Shown piece by piece: positions 62,302-64,000 of a stretch of DNA of 64,000 nucleotides (positions are counted from its first letter, which is position 1; every line of letters begins with the position of its first letter). This stretch comes from Pegea sp. RAD2-039 (taxonomy: Eukaryota > Chordata > Thaliacea > Salpida > Salpidae): NCBI GenBank assembly GCA_034620365.1, contig JAQGEQ010000380.1, positions 4,154,001-4,218,000 of the forward strand, given 5' to 3'. Position numbers and translations under genes: made by a program. Below the pieces are notes generated by a model, which ran no database searches, was not told the origin of the DNA, and saw only the letters and a program-made list of their open reading frames with translations.

Positions 62302-64000
62302 ACATCTAAATGCTTACTTTAACTTGTTTATGAGTTCATTACTCATAAAAAAGATTTGTAACTTTAAAAATTCAACTGAATATATATGAATTATATATTT
62401 TTTCATCACATCATTATTAAGAAGTTTTAGTTATTAAACAGAATTGTTTAAATCTAAATTCCCTATTTTACAAACTCTGATAGCTACAACTTTAAAGGAA
62501 AATTTGTATACTGCTAATAATCAATTATGGTCTTACGAAAGCAAAGAAATATATTTAGTAACATCATTTAAACACTGTTTAATATTTTATTGTAATAAAC
62601 TAGGAACAAAATTCTTAATATTAGAACTAGTAGGTTTACTTGACTAAACATTTAATGTTAGTTTTCATTCTGTTTTTTGTGTAAATATTTAATTTCTCTT
62701 TAATTAGTAATTCAAACCATTATATATAAAATAGCACAAAAAAAACTAATTGTAAAAGGCAGATATTAAGTCAAACTGATCAAAGGAATTTTTAATTGGA
62801 ATTTATTTATGTTAAATAATATAATATGATAAGGCAAACGACTTTAGCTCATTCATTGCTTACAAAAAAATCATGTAAGCCATCTAAAGAATTAAAATGG
62901 TTCTAGTGATGCTTTGTTCTAAGCTAACTAGTAACATGCAACTTCAAACAGTCTGTTAAAAACAATCATATTGGTAAAATTGATTTTATAAAAATATGTT
63001 ATTAGAAAAAATTTATATTTAGCAAATTTAAAATAGTATTCAAACAGACATATTATGCTTAAAACATAGAAATTTATTTAAGTGACTTAACATCTTTTCT
63101 TAATTTATTTTACTGTGCAAACACAATAGAATTTCAGTTTAAAGATAAAGCATAATTTTTCATAGTTTGTTCTCAATTCTCATTAACGATAGCAAAAAAT
63201 AAGAAATAAAAAGCATCTTCACTTATTATGTAACACTTAATAGAACAATTATTTACTTTGATGATAATATTTAACTTTGGTGGTCACAATTTTTGTCACT
63301 TATAAAACTATTTTAACTAAAACCTTTCATGATGTTAGTAATCAAACTTATTAACTAATTTAAAAACTAATCATGAAGACATATATACTGTTGCTATAAA
63401 TTTAAGTATCATTAAGCTCAATTAAAAATGGATCTATTATTATTCTTTATTAGAAGCATAACTGAAACAATTATGTGAAATAGTATAATGTTAAGTTTTT
63501 TTAACGGTCGTCTGTCCAGTAAATTAATTAAATCAAAATAGTTTCAATGAAATAAAATTTTTATATATTTTCAAAAAATGAAACAAATTTTGAGTCAAAG
63601 TTTTACTAGTAAGTAGTTTTTTTCGAAAATTAATTTTTTAAAATCGATAACTTGCTTTATTGACCTGTTAAAGATTTTAGGCATAAATCTAAACAGAATA
63701 GATAATGGAAAAATCCTTATCTTAGATCCTCAACAAATAATAAAAGCTTACTTTTGAATTTTCAAAAGTTACTTATTGTTCCTAAAACTAGAAAATAAAG
63801 CTAAATTATTGAGTTAACATTGTAATGTTGTTTCTAAGTGTTATTCAAATCAAGGTTTTAATATTTCTTCTGTGATTTACAGCTTAACTTAATCTAATTT
63901 AATATGGTTTATCGCCGAGTATTGTATTGATTAAGCAAATAAAAGCAAAACTGTCTTTGTTTTTGTTTACTTTTATTAAAATATAATATTTTAAGCTGAT
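62302..64000. other. Right-edge intergenic stretch, nothing seen
   Basis: Uniformly AT-rich. The frame at 62444-62647 lacks an ATG start and recognisable content. No repeats or RNA genes noted. Confidence 0.4.

Noticed and set aside
1-64000. CRISPR arrays, bacterial operons, Polintons or LTR elements
   Set aside because: No regularly spaced direct repeats, no prokaryotic gene spacing, no long terminal repeats and no capsid or integrase motifs were seen. The window is animal nuclear DNA.

Overview
The window is very AT-rich (roughly 70% or more A+T by eye). Long introns and intergenic stretches surround a few well-conserved genes. Spliced genes with GT-AG introns, AATAAA poly(A) signals and a Ral GTPase, a Onecut factor and an NR5A nuclear receptor show that it is animal nuclear DNA. 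No vertebrate-type repeats are seen, so an invertebrate is likely. I cannot name the phylum. The Onecut protein keeps the bilaterian-type STP box, CUT domain and F48/M50 homeodomain.

Layout: a decayed LINE reverse transcriptase fragment lies on the minus strand near the left end (about 324-756). A complete Ral small-GTPase gene follows on the minus strand (2331-6247). It has four constitutive coding exons and two homologous alternative last exons, each with its own membrane-anchor tail and CAAX box. An intronless gene of unknown function is at 10425-11210 (+), with paired CRE/ATF-like sites in its promoter. About 19 kb without a convincing gene follows, holding scattered higher-GC islands that may be regulatory. 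The Onecut gene occupies 30626-44384 (+): one large exon carries the N-terminus and CUT domain, an 11-kb intron follows, and two exons carry the homeodomain and C-terminus. About 8 kb downstream on the same strand is a nine-exon NR5A (FTZ-F1/SF-1/LRH-1) nuclear receptor gene (52361-61969).

The genes do not form a pathway. Onecut and NR5A are both developmental transcription factors and lie in tandem. Ral is a signalling GTPase acting in exocytosis and membrane traffic.

The most striking observation is the Ral 3' end. Two tandemly duplicated terminal exons encode different Ras-like hypervariable tails (ending CIVM or CVIS). Six RBFOX-type TGCATG hexamers flank them and the upstream donor, and the order of motifs is conserved between the two duplicated flanks. 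This looks like a regulated splice switch of membrane anchor, similar in logic to KRAS4A/4B but on a Ral core. All exon models were derived by hand from reading frames, splice sites and family alignment from memory. No search was run.
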